A stretch of 19,711 nucleotides of DNA from Bacteroidales bacterium UBA1754 (GCA_002315615.1 DCHK01000031.1:1-19711); one strand, 5' to 3'; counted from the first letter of the stretch, positions 1 to 8,866 are shown. Program-made: numbers and translations. Notes: generated from the sequence alone by a model not told the origin.

Positions 1-375
1 GGTGACGCATTGACGAAGTCAGGAGCGTTAAGAAAATTACTCGAATGAGCGTTAAAAACCAAGAATCGTTCAAACGAAGTGCGTTTTCTTGGTTTAGCGA
101 AATGAGAGCAATTTTTAGCGAGAAAGACGCAGCGACGAGTTCTTTTTGCTTCGTTTTTCTTGCGGAAAGAAAAATGAAGAGAGATAAAGATACGTAACCA
201 AATTATATCGCACTTTCAGCGCTCATTAATGAAATGTAACAAAAAACGATGTCTTGCACCATCGCCTACGTTATGTCGTGCCTTCAGCACTTTGTTCGGA
301 GCGAATAATTATTCGCCCCTACATTTAACTCTTAACTCTTAACTTTTAACTATATGCTCTTCGCTCTTCGCTAAT
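1..375. other. Repeat-rich non-coding region downstream of holB
   Basis: I find no credible gene here. The stretch holds a hairpin at 56-95 (10-base arms AAACCAAGAA and TTCTTGGTTT, 20-base loop), a 20-base segment at 271-290 that recurs at 14008-14027, and a perfect 16-base palindrome at 301-316. A pyrimidine-rich run of TTAACTC-type units lies near 328-358, and a similar run occurs next to the lpxB stop at 1819-1845. The first 48 bases are open in frame 1 and end in TGA. They could be the last 15 codons of a gene lying outside the window, but the composition looks like repeat DNA. Confidence 0.6.
301..316. repeat. Perfect palindrome, dispersed-repeat type
   Basis: GCGAATAATTATTCGC reads identically on both strands and is flanked by GGA on the left and CCCCTAC on the right, so the near-symmetry runs a few bases further. 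It lies between genes. From general memory, such GC-tipped palindromes are frequent between genes of Bacteroidales. It could act as a weak bidirectional terminator, but no T-run follows. Confidence 0.5.
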
Positions 376-1524
376 TCATTCTCTTGCTTTTTTTATGAGT
401 ACCATAATTTTGCAAGCGAGGTCGAAAAATACCATTTTGCTGTTTACGTTTCGTCTGATATGTTCTTCGGCAACGGCAAATTCGTCCATTAGTTCGTAAA
501 TGTTTTTCTCGTGAATAAACGGTGCAAAGCGTTCTACAAACTCGTTCTCTTTTTGCGATAAGTAGTTGAGTTCGTTGTGGTGAAAGTTGAACATAAAACT
601 TTCGCGCAACATACGTTGTGCATACTGCAAAAACTGAATTTGCTCGGCTGCGCCTTTTTTGCCTGCGGTTTCTGCCCAATCTCGCAAAGTCCACAAATTG
701 AAGTTTGGCAAGCGTTGCACAATGGTATAGGCGGTGCGCATTATCTGAACGAAAAAATCAAAATTCTCGTTGTTCTCGTTTTCGTTTTTGATATTTTCCA
801 AAAGTGCTGTGTAACTTCCGTTAGAAATTCGCACAATTTCGTCGGCATCTTGTTCGCTTTCTACGCTAAAGTTTTTTTGCAATGCACTTTTCAAGTCGTC
901 GTTGCTAAGCGTTGGCACTACTATTTGTTGCGTACGCGAAAGTATGGTGGTAAGCATCAGTTCGGGGTGTTCGCTCACCAATAAAAAAATCGTTTTGCTA
1001 TTTGGTTCTTCCAGCGTTTTCAGTAGGCGGTTGGCACATTCTATTTCCATTTTATCGGCTTGCCAAATAATCATTATTCGGTATTCCGATTCGTATGAAT
1101 TGAGCGAGAGTTTATGTATAATTTCGCTACCTTCCGAAGTGTAGATGGTAAGTTTTTTGTCGCCCAAAACGTTGCTCCATTGGTCGAAGGTGAAATAACC
1201 ATTTTGCGATGTGAAATTTTCGCGCCACTCGGGCATCAAACAGCTACAAGTATTTTGCTTTGAACTTTTGGTAAAAGGAAACACAAAATGCACATCAGGG
1301 TGCGAAAGTTTTGCTATTTGCTGGCACGACGGACACTTGCCGCACGCGTCGCCATTTTCGCGATGTTGGCAACAAAGGTATTGCGCAAAAGCAACAGCAA
1401 GAGGCAATTTCCCGACGCCTTCTTTCCCGTGGAAGAGAATAGCGTGAGGGATTTTCCCCGTTTCTACAAATTTCCGAAGTTTGTCTTTCGTTTCTTCTTG
1501 ACCAATTATTTCAGAAAATAGCAT
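376..1524 (-). CDS. holB: DNA polymerase III subunit delta'
   Basis: This 382-residue protein matches the clamp-loader delta' subunit, part of the complex that loads the sliding clamp during replication. The N-terminus has the usual delta' opening (FSEIIGQEETKDKLRKFVE). A P-loop, GKEGVGKL, lies at about 33-40, followed by a four-cysteine zinc module with Cys at 51/52, 61, 64 and 67. The segment LLKTLEEP followed by an SRTQ motif is the sensor/arginine-finger region of AAA+ clamp-loader subunits. Delta' of E. coli does not hydrolyse ATP, so the intact P-loop does not by itself prove ATPase activity. The C-terminal third is the less conserved collar. The ATG at 1524 is chosen because the conserved motif begins right there. 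The gene stands alone, with repeat-rich gaps on both sides. Confidence 0.93.
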   Translation of the reverse strand: MLFSEIIGQEETKDKLRKFVETGKIPHAILFHGKEGVGKLPLAVAFAQYLCCQHRENGDACGKCPSCQQIAKLSHPDVHFVFPFTKSSKQNTCSCLMPEWRENFTSQNGYFTFDQWSNVLGDKKLTIYTSEGSEIIHKLSLNSYESEYRIMIIWQADKMEIECANRLLKTLEEPNSKTIFLLVSEHPELMLTTILSRTQQIVVPTLSNDDLKSALQKNFSVESEQDADEIVRISNGSYTALLENIKNENENNENFDFFVQIMRTAYTIVQRLPNFNLWTLRDWAETAGKKGAAEQIQFLQYAQRMLRESFMFNFHHNELNYLSQKENEFVERFAPFIHEKNIYELMDEFAVAEEHIRRNVNSKMVFFDLACKIMVLIKKARE

Positions 1525-1582
1525 TTTATTTTGTTTAGTTGTTTAGTGTTCAATCGTTTAATTGTTTATTCGCTCAATGCCA

Positions 1583-1660
1583 CGCTTTTACCCTGTCTCC
1601 CTAAAGGGACACGTTAGTACGTTAATCGTTAATTAACAACGTGTTGCGGACTGTTAACCC
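1583..1660. repeat. Dispersed intergenic repeat, copy 1
   Basis: The 40 bases at 1619-1658 match 13899-13938 at 30 of 40 positions without gaps. Both copies are preceded by CGCTTTTACCCT and a short CCCTAAAG-containing hairpin. The two copies sit in unrelated intergenic gaps about 12 kb apart, so this looks like a degenerate dispersed repeat rather than a regulatory site of either neighbour. Confidence 0.6.
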
Positions 1661-1693
1661 CTTTCGCTCCTCTCAATGATTTTCAATTCAAAA

Positions 1694-1745
1694 TTATCTC
1701 TCTTTCAGACATAATTACTTCCCTTTGGTCAGTGATTTTGAATCA
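1694..1745 (+). repeat. Dispersed intergenic repeat (TTATCTC / CCCTTTGGTC type)
   Basis: This stretch carries TTATCTCTCTTTC and then ACTTCCCTTTGGTCAG. The right end of the window (about 19660-19711) carries the same two blocks in the same order on the opposite strand. AATTCAAAATTC units follow in both places. There is no coding potential. It fills the 290-base gap between holB and lpxB together with the copy-1 repeat. Confidence 0.5.
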
Positions 1746-1814
1746 TTTCGCTACGCTCAATAATTCAAAATTCAAAATTCTTAATTCAAAATTCTCTCGT
1801 CTCTCGTCTCTCAT

Positions 1815-2975
1815 CTATATGCTTTTAACTCTTAACTCTTTCACTCTTCTAATAATTTCTTTGGCTGTACGTTCCGAAGCGCCTGGTCCGCCTAATTTTT
1901 GACGAACTTCAGCATACTCGTGCAACATTGTGTTGCGATATTCTTCGTCGCGAAGAATGAGGTAAAGTTCCCGTTCGAGTTTTGCTGCTTTCATATCGTC
2001 TGCCAAAAATTCTTTTACCACAAGTTTACCTGCAATAAGGTTCACAAGCGATGCCCACTTAACTTTGATGAGTCGCTGAAAAATTTGTCGTGCAAACCAA
2101 CCGCCAATTACGTGATATCCAACCAATTGTGGTACATTAAATAATGCTGCCTCGAGCGATGCTGTGCCCGAATTGATGATGGCTGCCGATGAGTTTTGAA
2201 GCAAATTGTATGTTTGTCCGTACACAATGCCATAACGTGGATTGCGATGCAGATATTTCTCGTAAAGTTTCGGGTCGATGCCTGGCGCACCTGCAATGAC
2301 GAATTGGTAGCGTGTGTAACTCTCCACGGCTTTCATCATAATAGGCAGACATTTTTTTATTTCTTGTTTTCGGCTGCCAGCCAAAATGGCGATAATTTCT
2401 TTTCCAGCCAAATTGTTGCGGTCGGTAAAAGTGTCGAACGACTCCGACTTGCACTCGCGGTTTTCAACTGCATCGACCGACGGATTGCCCACATACGTAA
2501 CTTCCATTCCGTGCTTTTTGTAAAAATCTACTTCGAAAGGCAGAATGCAAAAAACGTGGTCGATGTATTTTTTGATGGCTTTCACACGGTGCTCTTTCCA
2601 AGCCCAAATTTTTGGTGAAATGTAATAGTAAACGGGCGTATTGCGAAGCGTTTTTTGTTTTTTTACAAATTCGGCAATTCGCAGATTAAAACTTGGATAA
2701 TCTATCAAAATAACGGCATCGGGGCGATAAGATTTTATGTCTTTTTTGCAAAGTGAAATATTTCCCAGTACTTTACGCAAGTTCAGCAGTACATTGATGA
2801 AACCCATAAAAGCCATATCTTTGTAGTGCTTTACCAAAGTTCCACCTTGCGCTTGCATTTTGTCGCCACCAAAGAAACGAAATTCTGCTTCGGGGTCTTG
2901 TTTTTTCAGTTCTTTCATCAAGTTGGAGCCGTGCAAATCGCCCGATGCTTCGCCTGCTATTAAGTAGTATTTCAT
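1815..2975 (-). CDS. lpxB: Lipid-A-disaccharide synthase
   Basis: LpxB (glycosyltransferase family 19) joins UDP-2,3-diacylglucosamine to lipid X, giving the lipid A disaccharide at the inner face of the inner membrane. The 386-residue product begins MKYYLIAGEASGDLHGSN, the conserved N-terminus. It also has the segments YYISPKIWAWKEHRVK, ILPFEVDFYKKHG..YVGNPSVD, LAGSRKQEI and NSGTASLEAAL, all typical of the family. An in-frame ATG exists at 3116, but the extra 47 residues are low-quality sequence overlapping the upstream gene, so I place the start at 2975. It is the last gene of the gldF-surE-small membrane protein-lpxB unit, 23 bases after the preceding stop. Confidence 0.95.
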   Translation of the reverse strand: MKYYLIAGEASGDLHGSNLMKELKKQDPEAEFRFFGGDKMQAQGGTLVKHYKDMAFMGFINVLLNLRKVLGNISLCKKDIKSYRPDAVILIDYPSFNLRIAEFVKKQKTLRNTPVYYYISPKIWAWKEHRVKAIKKYIDHVFCILPFEVDFYKKHGMEVTYVGNPSVDAVENRECKSESFDTFTDRNNLAGKEIIAILAGSRKQEIKKCLPIMMKAVESYTRYQFVIAGAPGIDPKLYEKYLHRNPRYGIVYGQTYNLLQNSSAAIINSGTASLEAALFNVPQLVGYHVIGGWFARQIFQRLIKVKWASLVNLIAGKLVVKEFLADDMKAAKLERELYLILRDEEYRNTMLHEYAEVRQKLGGPGASERTAKEIIRRVKELRVKSI

Positions 2976-2998
2976 AATTTTTGCAGTTTTTTGGTGTA

Positions 2999-3304
2999 TT
3001 ACATAAACCAGAATGTGGCTATCAGAAAAGGTACAAGTCCAACAAATGAACCGATGGTGGCTTTTTCTTTTCCTAATTTCGAGAAAACGAAAATGAGTCC
3101 TAAACCAGGCAAGCAACTTGCCAAAAGGTCTTTGGTGAGCAAACCTGTTTTAGAGAATTTCCAAATGGCTTCAAAAACGGGTGTAGTGGTTATGTAGCGC
3201 GTTTTGAAAATAAGCACCAACAACCCCAATGCCAAACCGAACGAAAGCACTAAGCCAAGCAGTACGCTATCAAATTCTTTTTTTTCGTTATTCTCAAAGT
3301 TCAT
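2999..3304 (-). CDS. Small inner-membrane protein of unknown function
   Basis: The 101-residue product has a charged N-terminus (MNFENNEKKEFD), then about three hydrophobic segments at roughly 14-36, 59-77 and 84-100. It has no motif I recognise. It overlaps the 3' end of surE by 11 bases and precedes lpxB by 23 bases, so it is almost certainly co-transcribed and perhaps translationally coupled with them. My impression is that small membrane proteins at this surE-lpxB position occur in other Bacteroidales, but I cannot verify this. A role in the envelope or lipid A pathway would be guesswork from position only. Confidence 0.75.
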   Translation of the reverse strand: MNFENNEKKEFDSVLLGLVLSFGLALGLLVLIFKTRYITTTPVFEAIWKFSKTGLLTKDLLASCLPGLGLIFVFSKLGKEKATIGSFVGLVPFLIATFWFM

Positions 3305-4058
3305 AATTCAAATTTTTATAGTTGTTCAAAAAATCGTAGTCGGTAAAGTCAATTTTACAAGGTACGATGGCAATGTAACCATTGTTTACCGCCCACTCGT
3401 CAGAGTGTTCGTTTTCGGGTTCGTTGTTTTTGTAATAACCGCTCAACCAGTAATAATTTCTACCTGCTGGGTCGGTACGTTTCACAAATTCCTCTTTCCA
3501 CAGTCCGTCGGTCTGATGGCAAAAACGCACACCATTTATTATGCCGTTCGGAATATTTACATTGAGGCAAGTTCCTTGTGGAAGTCCTTTGCTTAAAACC
3601 TGTTCGGCAAGTTGTTGCGTAAATTGCGAAGCATAAAAGAAATCTGCTCCGGGTTCGTAGGTACACAAAGAAACGCCGATAGACGGAATGCCGTTTATGC
3701 AACCTTCGAAAGCGGCGCCCATCGTGCCAGAATAGATGACACTAATGGCAGTATTTGGTCCGTAATTGATGCCCGAAACAAGTAAGTCGGGTTTGCGGCC
3801 GAGTATTTGGTTGATAGACATTTTTATGCAGTCGGTAGGTGTGCCACTACAAGCATAAATGGTAAGTCCTTCTTCTTTTCGGAGCAAATGCAGACGAATG
3901 GGCTCACTTGGCGTGATGGCGCTCGATTTGCCCGATTGGTGTTTGTCTGGTGCAACAACAATCACGTCGCCTATTGAGCACATCGATTGGTATAGTGCCA
4001 CAATTCCTGGAGCATTCACGCCATCGTCGTTTGTTACAAGTATAAGAGGACGTTTCAT
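3294..4058 (-). CDS. surE: 5'/3'-nucleotidase SurE
   Basis: SurE is a metal-dependent phosphatase of nucleoside monophosphates, linked to stationary-phase survival. The 254-residue protein shows the family N-terminus LILVTNDDGVNAPGI with the metal-binding pair D11-D12. It also has DKHQSGKSSAIT, whose S42 matches the conserved serine, and SGINYGPN with N98. These match the four metal-site residues known from the family. Length is normal. Its start codon overlaps the gldF stop by 4 bases (ATGA type), and its end overlaps the small membrane protein by 11 bases, so translation of the three genes is probably coupled. Confidence 0.95.
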   Translation of the reverse strand: MKRPLILVTNDDGVNAPGIVALYQSMCSIGDVIVVAPDKHQSGKSSAITPSEPIRLHLLRKEEGLTIYACSGTPTDCIKMSINQILGRKPDLLVSGINYGPNTAISVIYSGTMGAAFEGCINGIPSIGVSLCTYEPGADFFYASQFTQQLAEQVLSKGLPQGTCLNVNIPNGIINGVRFCHQTDGLWKEEFVKRTDPAGRNYYWLSGYYKNNEPENEHSDEWAVNNGYIAIVPCKIDFTDYDFLNNYKNLNYEL

Positions 4059-4777
4059 CGTTTTATCACAAGTTTGGTAGAAAAAATAAAAATGGCTATC
4101 ACCGATAGAAAATAAATGACGTCTCTGCTGTCAATCACGCCACGGCTCATCGCTTCGTAGTGATAATTGATGCCCAACGACGAAAGGAAAAATTCTTTTT
4201 GTCCCGAACCAGCAACCGAAGCAAGCAAGTCGAATCCGTAGTAAAAAAAGAAGCAAAGAAAAACTGCCACAACAAACGAAATGACTTGATTTTCGGAAAT
4301 AGACGAAGCAAAAACACCGATTGCTACGTATGCCGCTGCCAAAAAGAACAACCCGATGTACGAACCGAAAATTCCACCTAAATCAACATTTCCTACGGGT
4401 TGTGCAGCGTAATAAACTGTGGCAAAATATATCAATGTTGGCAATAGCGAAAAAAGCACTAAAAGTAAATTTGCGCCATATTTTGCCAAAATTATTTTAA
4501 GTCCCGAAATTGGTCGCGTGTAAATCAATTCGATAGTGCCCGTGCGCTTTTCTTCGGAAAAAGTTTTCATCGTAACGGCAGGCACAAGGAACAAATACAA
4601 CCACGGAGCCAATACGAAAAGTCCGTCTATTTGGGCGTAGCCAGATTCTACAATGTTGTATTCGCCCGGAAAAATCCACAACATTGTGCTTGTGAGCAAA
4701 AGAAAAATGCCGACAATAATGTAACCACTTGCCGAACTGAAAAAATATTGAAATTCTTTTTTTAATAAAACGAACAT
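4055..4777 (-). CDS. gldF: Gliding-motility ABC transporter permease GldF
   Basis: This 240-residue ABC-2 type permease has six predicted membrane spans (about 18-35, 52-70, 102-124, 134-158, 164-185, 219-236). Between spans 2 and 3 lies FSEEKRTGTIELIYTRPIS (about 73-91), the hallmark cytoplasmic segment of the GldF/NosY-like permeases. In flavobacteria, GldF works with the GldA ATPase and GldG and is linked to gliding, although many non-gliding Bacteroidota keep it. Here no gldG or gldA is next to it. The next gene is surE, overlapping by 4 bases, and upstream is a divergent gene. It heads the unit that ends with lpxB. I found no clean TAnnTTTG element for it. Confidence 0.88.
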   Translation of the reverse strand: MFVLLKKEFQYFFSSASGYIIVGIFLLLTSTMLWIFPGEYNIVESGYAQIDGLFVLAPWLYLFLVPAVTMKTFSEEKRTGTIELIYTRPISGLKIILAKYGANLLLVLFSLLPTLIYFATVYYAAQPVGNVDLGGIFGSYIGLFFLAAAYVAIGVFASSISENQVISFVVAVFLCFFFYYGFDLLASVAGSGQKEFFLSSLGINYHYEAMSRGVIDSRDVIYFLSVIAIFIFSTKLVIKR

Positions 4778-4828
4778 TTAGTAGAAAGTTTAAAGTTCTA
4801 ACTTTTAAGTTTTTACAAAAGAAAATCT

Positions 4829-4836
4829 TATCTTTG
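4829..4836 (+). promoter_or_regulatory. Promoter -7 element for the PagL-like operon
   Basis: TATCTTTG matches the Bacteroidota -7 consensus TAnnTTTG exactly and lies 35 bases before the ATG at 4872. No clear -33 TTG was found at the usual spacing; T-rich DNA is present instead. It lies in the gap shared with the divergent gldF start. Confidence 0.55.
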
Positions 4837-4871
4837 TAATTTCAACAAAAATAGTCATTTTTTTGCAAAGA

Positions 4872-6239
4872 ATGAAGTTTATAAAAATAATATTATTTTG
4901 CTTGTTTTCGCTTTTTGCTGTTGCAACATCGTCGGCAAGAGTGCGTTATGGAACGTCGCCGTGTATGGGTCCGGGTTGCAGAAATGCTGGTAATATGGCA
5001 ATACAGTACAAATTTGAATATTTACAAGGCAGACTTTCGCGATATAGCAGAGCAATACGTGGTATGGACGTAGAGAAGAACTGGACGCGTGGCGCCGAGT
5101 TTGCTGTGGAGTTTCCGCAACTTGGTGGCAGTCCGTGGACTTTCTATTGGAATTTTCCTACTATTGGTGCGGCAGTGCAGTATATGAATTTTGGCAACAA
5201 AGATTATTTGGGCGATTCCTTCACTTTTTATCCGTATTTGTATCTGCCTTTAATAAAAACAAAAGCGACGCAATTGTTCTCTATAAACTTAAAAATTGGT
5301 GCGGGAGTTTCTTTCATTACTAAAAAGTATGATATGAACCTCGACAATCGTTTTGTGAATGGCGTTTGGGACGAAAATCGTTCGCTCAATTATTCTACCA
5401 ACAACTATTGCATTGGTTCTACTGCCAATGTATATTTGACGGGTGGATTGAATTTTGACCTTCGTTTTTCAAAAAAAAATCGTGGATTTTGGTCGCGTTG
5501 GGGACTTTTGGGCGAAGTGGTTTGGAATCATTATTCTAATGCTAACATAAGAAAATCGGACGAAGGACTTGATGCCTTGAATATGGGTGTTGGTTTGCGC
5601 TACATTCCTTATTTTTCGGCTTGCCCAATGCGTGCCGGACTCGACCGTTTGCCTCGCAAATGGTATTTCGAACCCGAATTGACTTTTGGCGTGAACCGTA
5701 AGCACGAAACTGATACAAAACTTTACCCAACTGCTACATTAAGCGTTGGCGCTCATCGTCCGTTGCTCAATATCTACCGAATCGGTTTCTCGGTTGATGC
5801 TTTTTACAACACAGCATTCAATGCCGACCGTACATTGCCCGTGTATTATGATAGCGAAAATGCTTCGCCTTTCCGTATGGGCGTTTCGTTGGCAAACAAT
5901 TTTCTTTTTGGGAAATTTATGGCTGGTTTGCAAGTTGGTTTGTATTTGATAAACAAGCAAGTAGAGCGCGATGGCCATTGCTATTTGCGCCTTTCGGCAA
6001 GATACAATGTTTGGGACAATCTTTATGTGGTAACTGCACTAAAATCGCATAAATCTGATATAGAAACATTGGAATTGGGTGTTGCCTATTCGTTGAGCAA
6101 AAAAGAGAAAGCGCCATATAGTTGGTTGCCAGAGAAAAAGAAAAAATCTCCGAAGTCGAAAATAGATAAAGAAGAATCGAAAACGACCAAGAAAGACGAA
6201 GTTCCAATGGGTAAAAAAGCAAAAAAACTGAGCAAATGA
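4872..6239 (+). CDS. PagL-like acyloxyacyl hydrolase, outer-membrane barrel
   Basis: The product begins with a signal peptide (KFIKIILFCLFSLFAVATSSA). What follows is barrel-like alternation of aromatic and polar residues with segments typical of Bacteroidota acyloxyacyl hydrolases, such as WNFPTIGAAVQYMNFGN and LKIGAGVSF. The PagL-type catalytic motif HxSN appears as WNHYSNAN. Counted from an in-frame TTG three codons upstream, the His is 223 and the Ser 225, with Glu234 a possible third residue. In Pseudomonas PagL the triad is His126, Ser128, Glu140, so the Glu spacing differs. PagL removes the 3-position acyl chain of lipid A. A second half of about 200 residues extends beyond the usual small barrel, and the last 45 residues are lysine-rich, which is unusual for this family. 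I prefer the ATG at 4872 over the TTG at 4863 because it is followed directly by the signal peptide. Confidence 0.75.
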   Translation: MKFIKIILFCLFSLFAVATSSARVRYGTSPCMGPGCRNAGNMAIQYKFEYLQGRLSRYSRAIRGMDVEKNWTRGAEFAVEFPQLGGSPWTFYWNFPTIGAAVQYMNFGNKDYLGDSFTFYPYLYLPLIKTKATQLFSINLKIGAGVSFITKKYDMNLDNRFVNGVWDENRSLNYSTNNYCIGSTANVYLTGGLNFDLRFSKKNRGFWSRWGLLGEVVWNHYSNANIRKSDEGLDALNMGVGLRYIPYFSACPMRAGLDRLPRKWYFEPELTFGVNRKHETDTKLYPTATLSVGAHRPLLNIYRIGFSVDAFYNTAFNADRTLPVYYDSENASPFRMGVSLANNFLFGKFMAGLQVGLYLINKQVERDGHCYLRLSARYNVWDNLYVVTALKSHKSDIETLELGVAYSLSKKEKAPYSWLPEKKKKSPKSKIDKEESKTTKKDEVPMGKKAKKLSK

Positions 6240-8866
6240 AAAAGATATTATTAGCATTATTCAGTGTAGCACTTATAATTGGTGCAGTGATAGGATATAT
6301 AAAAATTCACAATCGCACCATACTGTTTTCCGAAACGAATGTCTATTCCGTAATGCCTTCGCAAACGGTGGCTTTTGTTGAATGTAAAAATTATGTAGAA
6401 TTTCAGAAAGGTTTGGCAGATAGTTCGTTGCAGTACGATTTCTCGTTGATAAAAGAACTTTCTGACGATGTTAATTTTTTCAAAAAAATGGCAGAAATAG
6501 CCGTTTCGCAGAAAAAAGAATCTGCCACAAACGACTATGATTTTGTGTTTGCTTTGGTAGAAAACAACAAAGAACTTTTTCCACTTTTGGCGACAAAAAT
6601 GACCAAAAACGAAGTGTCTTCGTTAATTCAAAATCTGCAGAAAGACAGCAAAAGTACGGTTGAAAAATGCAATTCTGTTGAGGTGGAAATTTTTGAAAAT
6701 GGTTTTGCAACTGCCTATTGCGCTGGAATTTTTATTGCTTCTACCGACGCCAATTTGATAAAAACAATCATTTTTTGTGCTCAAAGTCGCAAATCTATTG
6801 CCGATTGCGACGAGCAATTCAAAAAACTTGCTGGCACGACGGGCGAAAATGTTTTGGCAAATCTTTTCATAAATGTGAAAAGTTCTCAAATTTTGTTAAA
6901 TAAAATTTTCAAAGATAAAACACTGATAAACAATTCGTTGTCAAAATTTTCATCGTGGGTGGTTTTTGATATGTCGCTCAGTGGAAAGCAAGTTGTGCTA
7001 AACGGATATGCCGATGCCGACGATAGTTTCACTACATCTTTGCTTGCAGGGCAACAAACGGTAGAAAATACATTGATAGATTTAGTGCCGTCGGATGTGG
7101 TTTCGTTTGTTTCGTTTGCTTTGAGCGATACGAAAGCATATTTCGAAAAAGTGAAACTCACACAAAAATTAACAAAACCTACCGAAAAATTTTTGACAGA
7201 TTATTTCACAGGTCAAGTGGTGGCTGGTGCATTGCAGAGGGCAGAGTGGAGTGGAAACGAATTTGTACTTTTGTCAATATCAGACTCTGTAATGGTAACC
7301 GACGAACTCGACTCCAAAGCACAAAAAACATCGCGCATTTCCGACTATACCGCCAAAACGGTTTCAGTGTATCAGTTGCCCGAAGATTTGAATCTTTCGG
7401 TTGTGGCATCAAATTTTTCTACTACCGAAAAACGCTTTGCGTGTGTGCTGAAAGGTGCGTTGTTGCTTGCCGAAACTGAACCTATGGCGCACGAAATACT
7501 CGGACGTATAGAGTCGGGAAGTTTGTTCACGCAAGGTGAAATGAAAGACTTTGTTGCAGAAAATTTCAGAAATCAATCGTCTGCCACATTCTTCATCAAT
7601 TTTCCGTTTGTTCGCAGCCATTCCGATATGTTTTTTACCGACGAATTTTCAAAAATAATGACAGAAAGTGAATCGTTTTTCGGAAAAATTGGTGCAGTTG
7701 GAGGTCAGTTCGAGGCAGAACGAGATTTGTTCTATTGCAACGCTTCTGTTCTTTTTGGAAAAATGCCGAAAGTGGTTGTAAAAGAAGAACTTCCAAAGAA
7801 AAAAGATAGTTCGGTTGCTTGGGAAGTCGAAATTGGTGGCACGCCAATTTTCGGACCAATTATTGTGAAAAATCCCACAAAAAAAGAATGCGAAATACTT
7901 TTGCAAGGTGCCGATAAAAAACTTTATTGCTATGCCAATAATGGCGAAATGTTGTGGTCTGTTGCACTCGATGAACAAATTTTGGGTAACGAAATTGCTC
8001 AAATTGATTATTTGCGAAACGGGAAATATCAGTTCGTGTTCAATACAAAAAAATCAATTTATGTAGTTGATAGAAAAGGAAATTTACTCAAAAATTTCCC
8101 ATTCAAATTACCGCAAGAGGCTTCTGCACCAATGTCGGTTTTCGACTACGATGGCAAAAAAGATTATCGCTTCTTTGTACCTTGTGTCGATAAAAAAATT
8201 CTGCTTTACAACAAGGAGTGTAAAGCCATTCCAGATTGGAATTTGCGAACTACCAAAAATGTAGTTACATTGCCTATACAATATTTGCGTGTGGCAGGCA
8301 AAGATTATATTTTGGTGAACGATGGTTCGCCGTACATTCTCGACCGCCGTGGCAATACGCGTGTTCGCCTGAAATCGAAAATTGATATGAGCAATCGCAA
8401 TCCGTTTTTCCATTTCTATGGCAAATCCTCAAAAGCAAGTTTGGTTACCACCGACCAATCTGGTTACCTTAAACAAATTGATTTTGAAGGAAATGTAAAG
8501 TCGCAGAAATTGCGCGAAGATATTTCGCAAAAACACTATTTTTTGCGTGTAGGTACACCACAAAAACCAGTTTATGTTTGTGTGGATAACGGCAAACTTT
8601 TTGCTTACGACAAAGATTTGAAAAGCGTTTTCGAGACCTCTTTCACAATGACCGATTGCCAACCTTGCGTGAATGGCGATTTTGTGATGATTTATTCTTC
8701 TGCCGATGCTCGTTTCGAGATATTTGATGCACAAAAATTGCAGATGATTGGTCAGTCTTTCTCCAGTGTAGTTTCGCCATACATAGGCAGTTTGTTGCCA
8801 ATGCAAGGCACCTACTTGCTCGTAGTGAATGAAAACAAATTGATTTGCCTTTATTTGAACAAGTGA
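6236..8866 (+). CDS. Membrane-anchored protein with C-terminal propeller-like region, function unknown
   Basis: The 876-residue protein starts with a single N-terminal hydrophobic segment (about 4-22, preceded by KK) and no clear cleavage site, so it is probably anchored in the inner membrane facing the periplasm. Residues about 30-510 form a soluble region that resembles the poorly characterised DUF3352-like proteins of Bacteroidota; this is a memory-level match. After a KKK-rich linker near 525, the rest shows repeated units of the type G.KLYCYANNGEMLW and SIYVVDRKGNLLKNFPF, as in PQQ/WD40-like beta-propellers. Its ATG overlaps the stop of the PagL-like gene by 4 bases, so the two are co-translated and may act in the same envelope process. 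I do not recognise an enzymatic motif. Confidence 0.8.
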   Translation: MKKILLALFSVALIIGAVIGYIKIHNRTILFSETNVYSVMPSQTVAFVECKNYVEFQKGLADSSLQYDFSLIKELSDDVNFFKKMAEIAVSQKKESATNDYDFVFALVENNKELFPLLATKMTKNEVSSLIQNLQKDSKSTVEKCNSVEVEIFENGFATAYCAGIFIASTDANLIKTIIFCAQSRKSIADCDEQFKKLAGTTGENVLANLFINVKSSQILLNKIFKDKTLINNSLSKFSSWVVFDMSLSGKQVVLNGYADADDSFTTSLLAGQQTVENTLIDLVPSDVVSFVSFALSDTKAYFEKVKLTQKLTKPTEKFLTDYFTGQVVAGALQRAEWSGNEFVLLSISDSVMVTDELDSKAQKTSRISDYTAKTVSVYQLPEDLNLSVVASNFSTTEKRFACVLKGALLLAETEPMAHEILGRIESGSLFTQGEMKDFVAENFRNQSSATFFINFPFVRSHSDMFFTDEFSKIMTESESFFGKIGAVGGQFEAERDLFYCNASVLFGKMPKVVVKEELPKKKDSSVAWEVEIGGTPIFGPIIVKNPTKKECEILLQGADKKLYCYANNGEMLWSVALDEQILGNEIAQIDYLRNGKYQFVFNTKKSIYVVDRKGNLLKNFPFKLPQEASAPMSVFDYDGKKDYRFFVPCVDKKILLYNKECKAIPDWNLRTTKNVVTLPIQYLRVAGKDYILVNDGSPYILDRRGNTRVRLKSKIDMSNRNPFFHFYGKSSKASLVTTDQSGYLKQIDFEGNVKSQKLREDISQKHYFLRVGTPQKPVYVCVDNGKLFAYDKDLKSVFETSFTMTDCQPCVNGDFVMIYSSADARFEIFDAQKLQMIGQSFSSVVSPYIGSLLPMQGTYLLVVNENKLICLYLNK

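Noticed and set aside
1..48. Possible last 15 codons of an upstream gene (frame 1, ends TGA at 46-48)
   Set aside because: Too short to support, and the sequence has the repeated GAGCGTTAA units seen in the adjacent non-coding DNA.
2976..3116. 47-residue N-terminal extension of LpxB from the ATG at 3116
   Set aside because: The conserved LpxB N-terminus begins at 2975, and the extension overlaps the small membrane protein gene.
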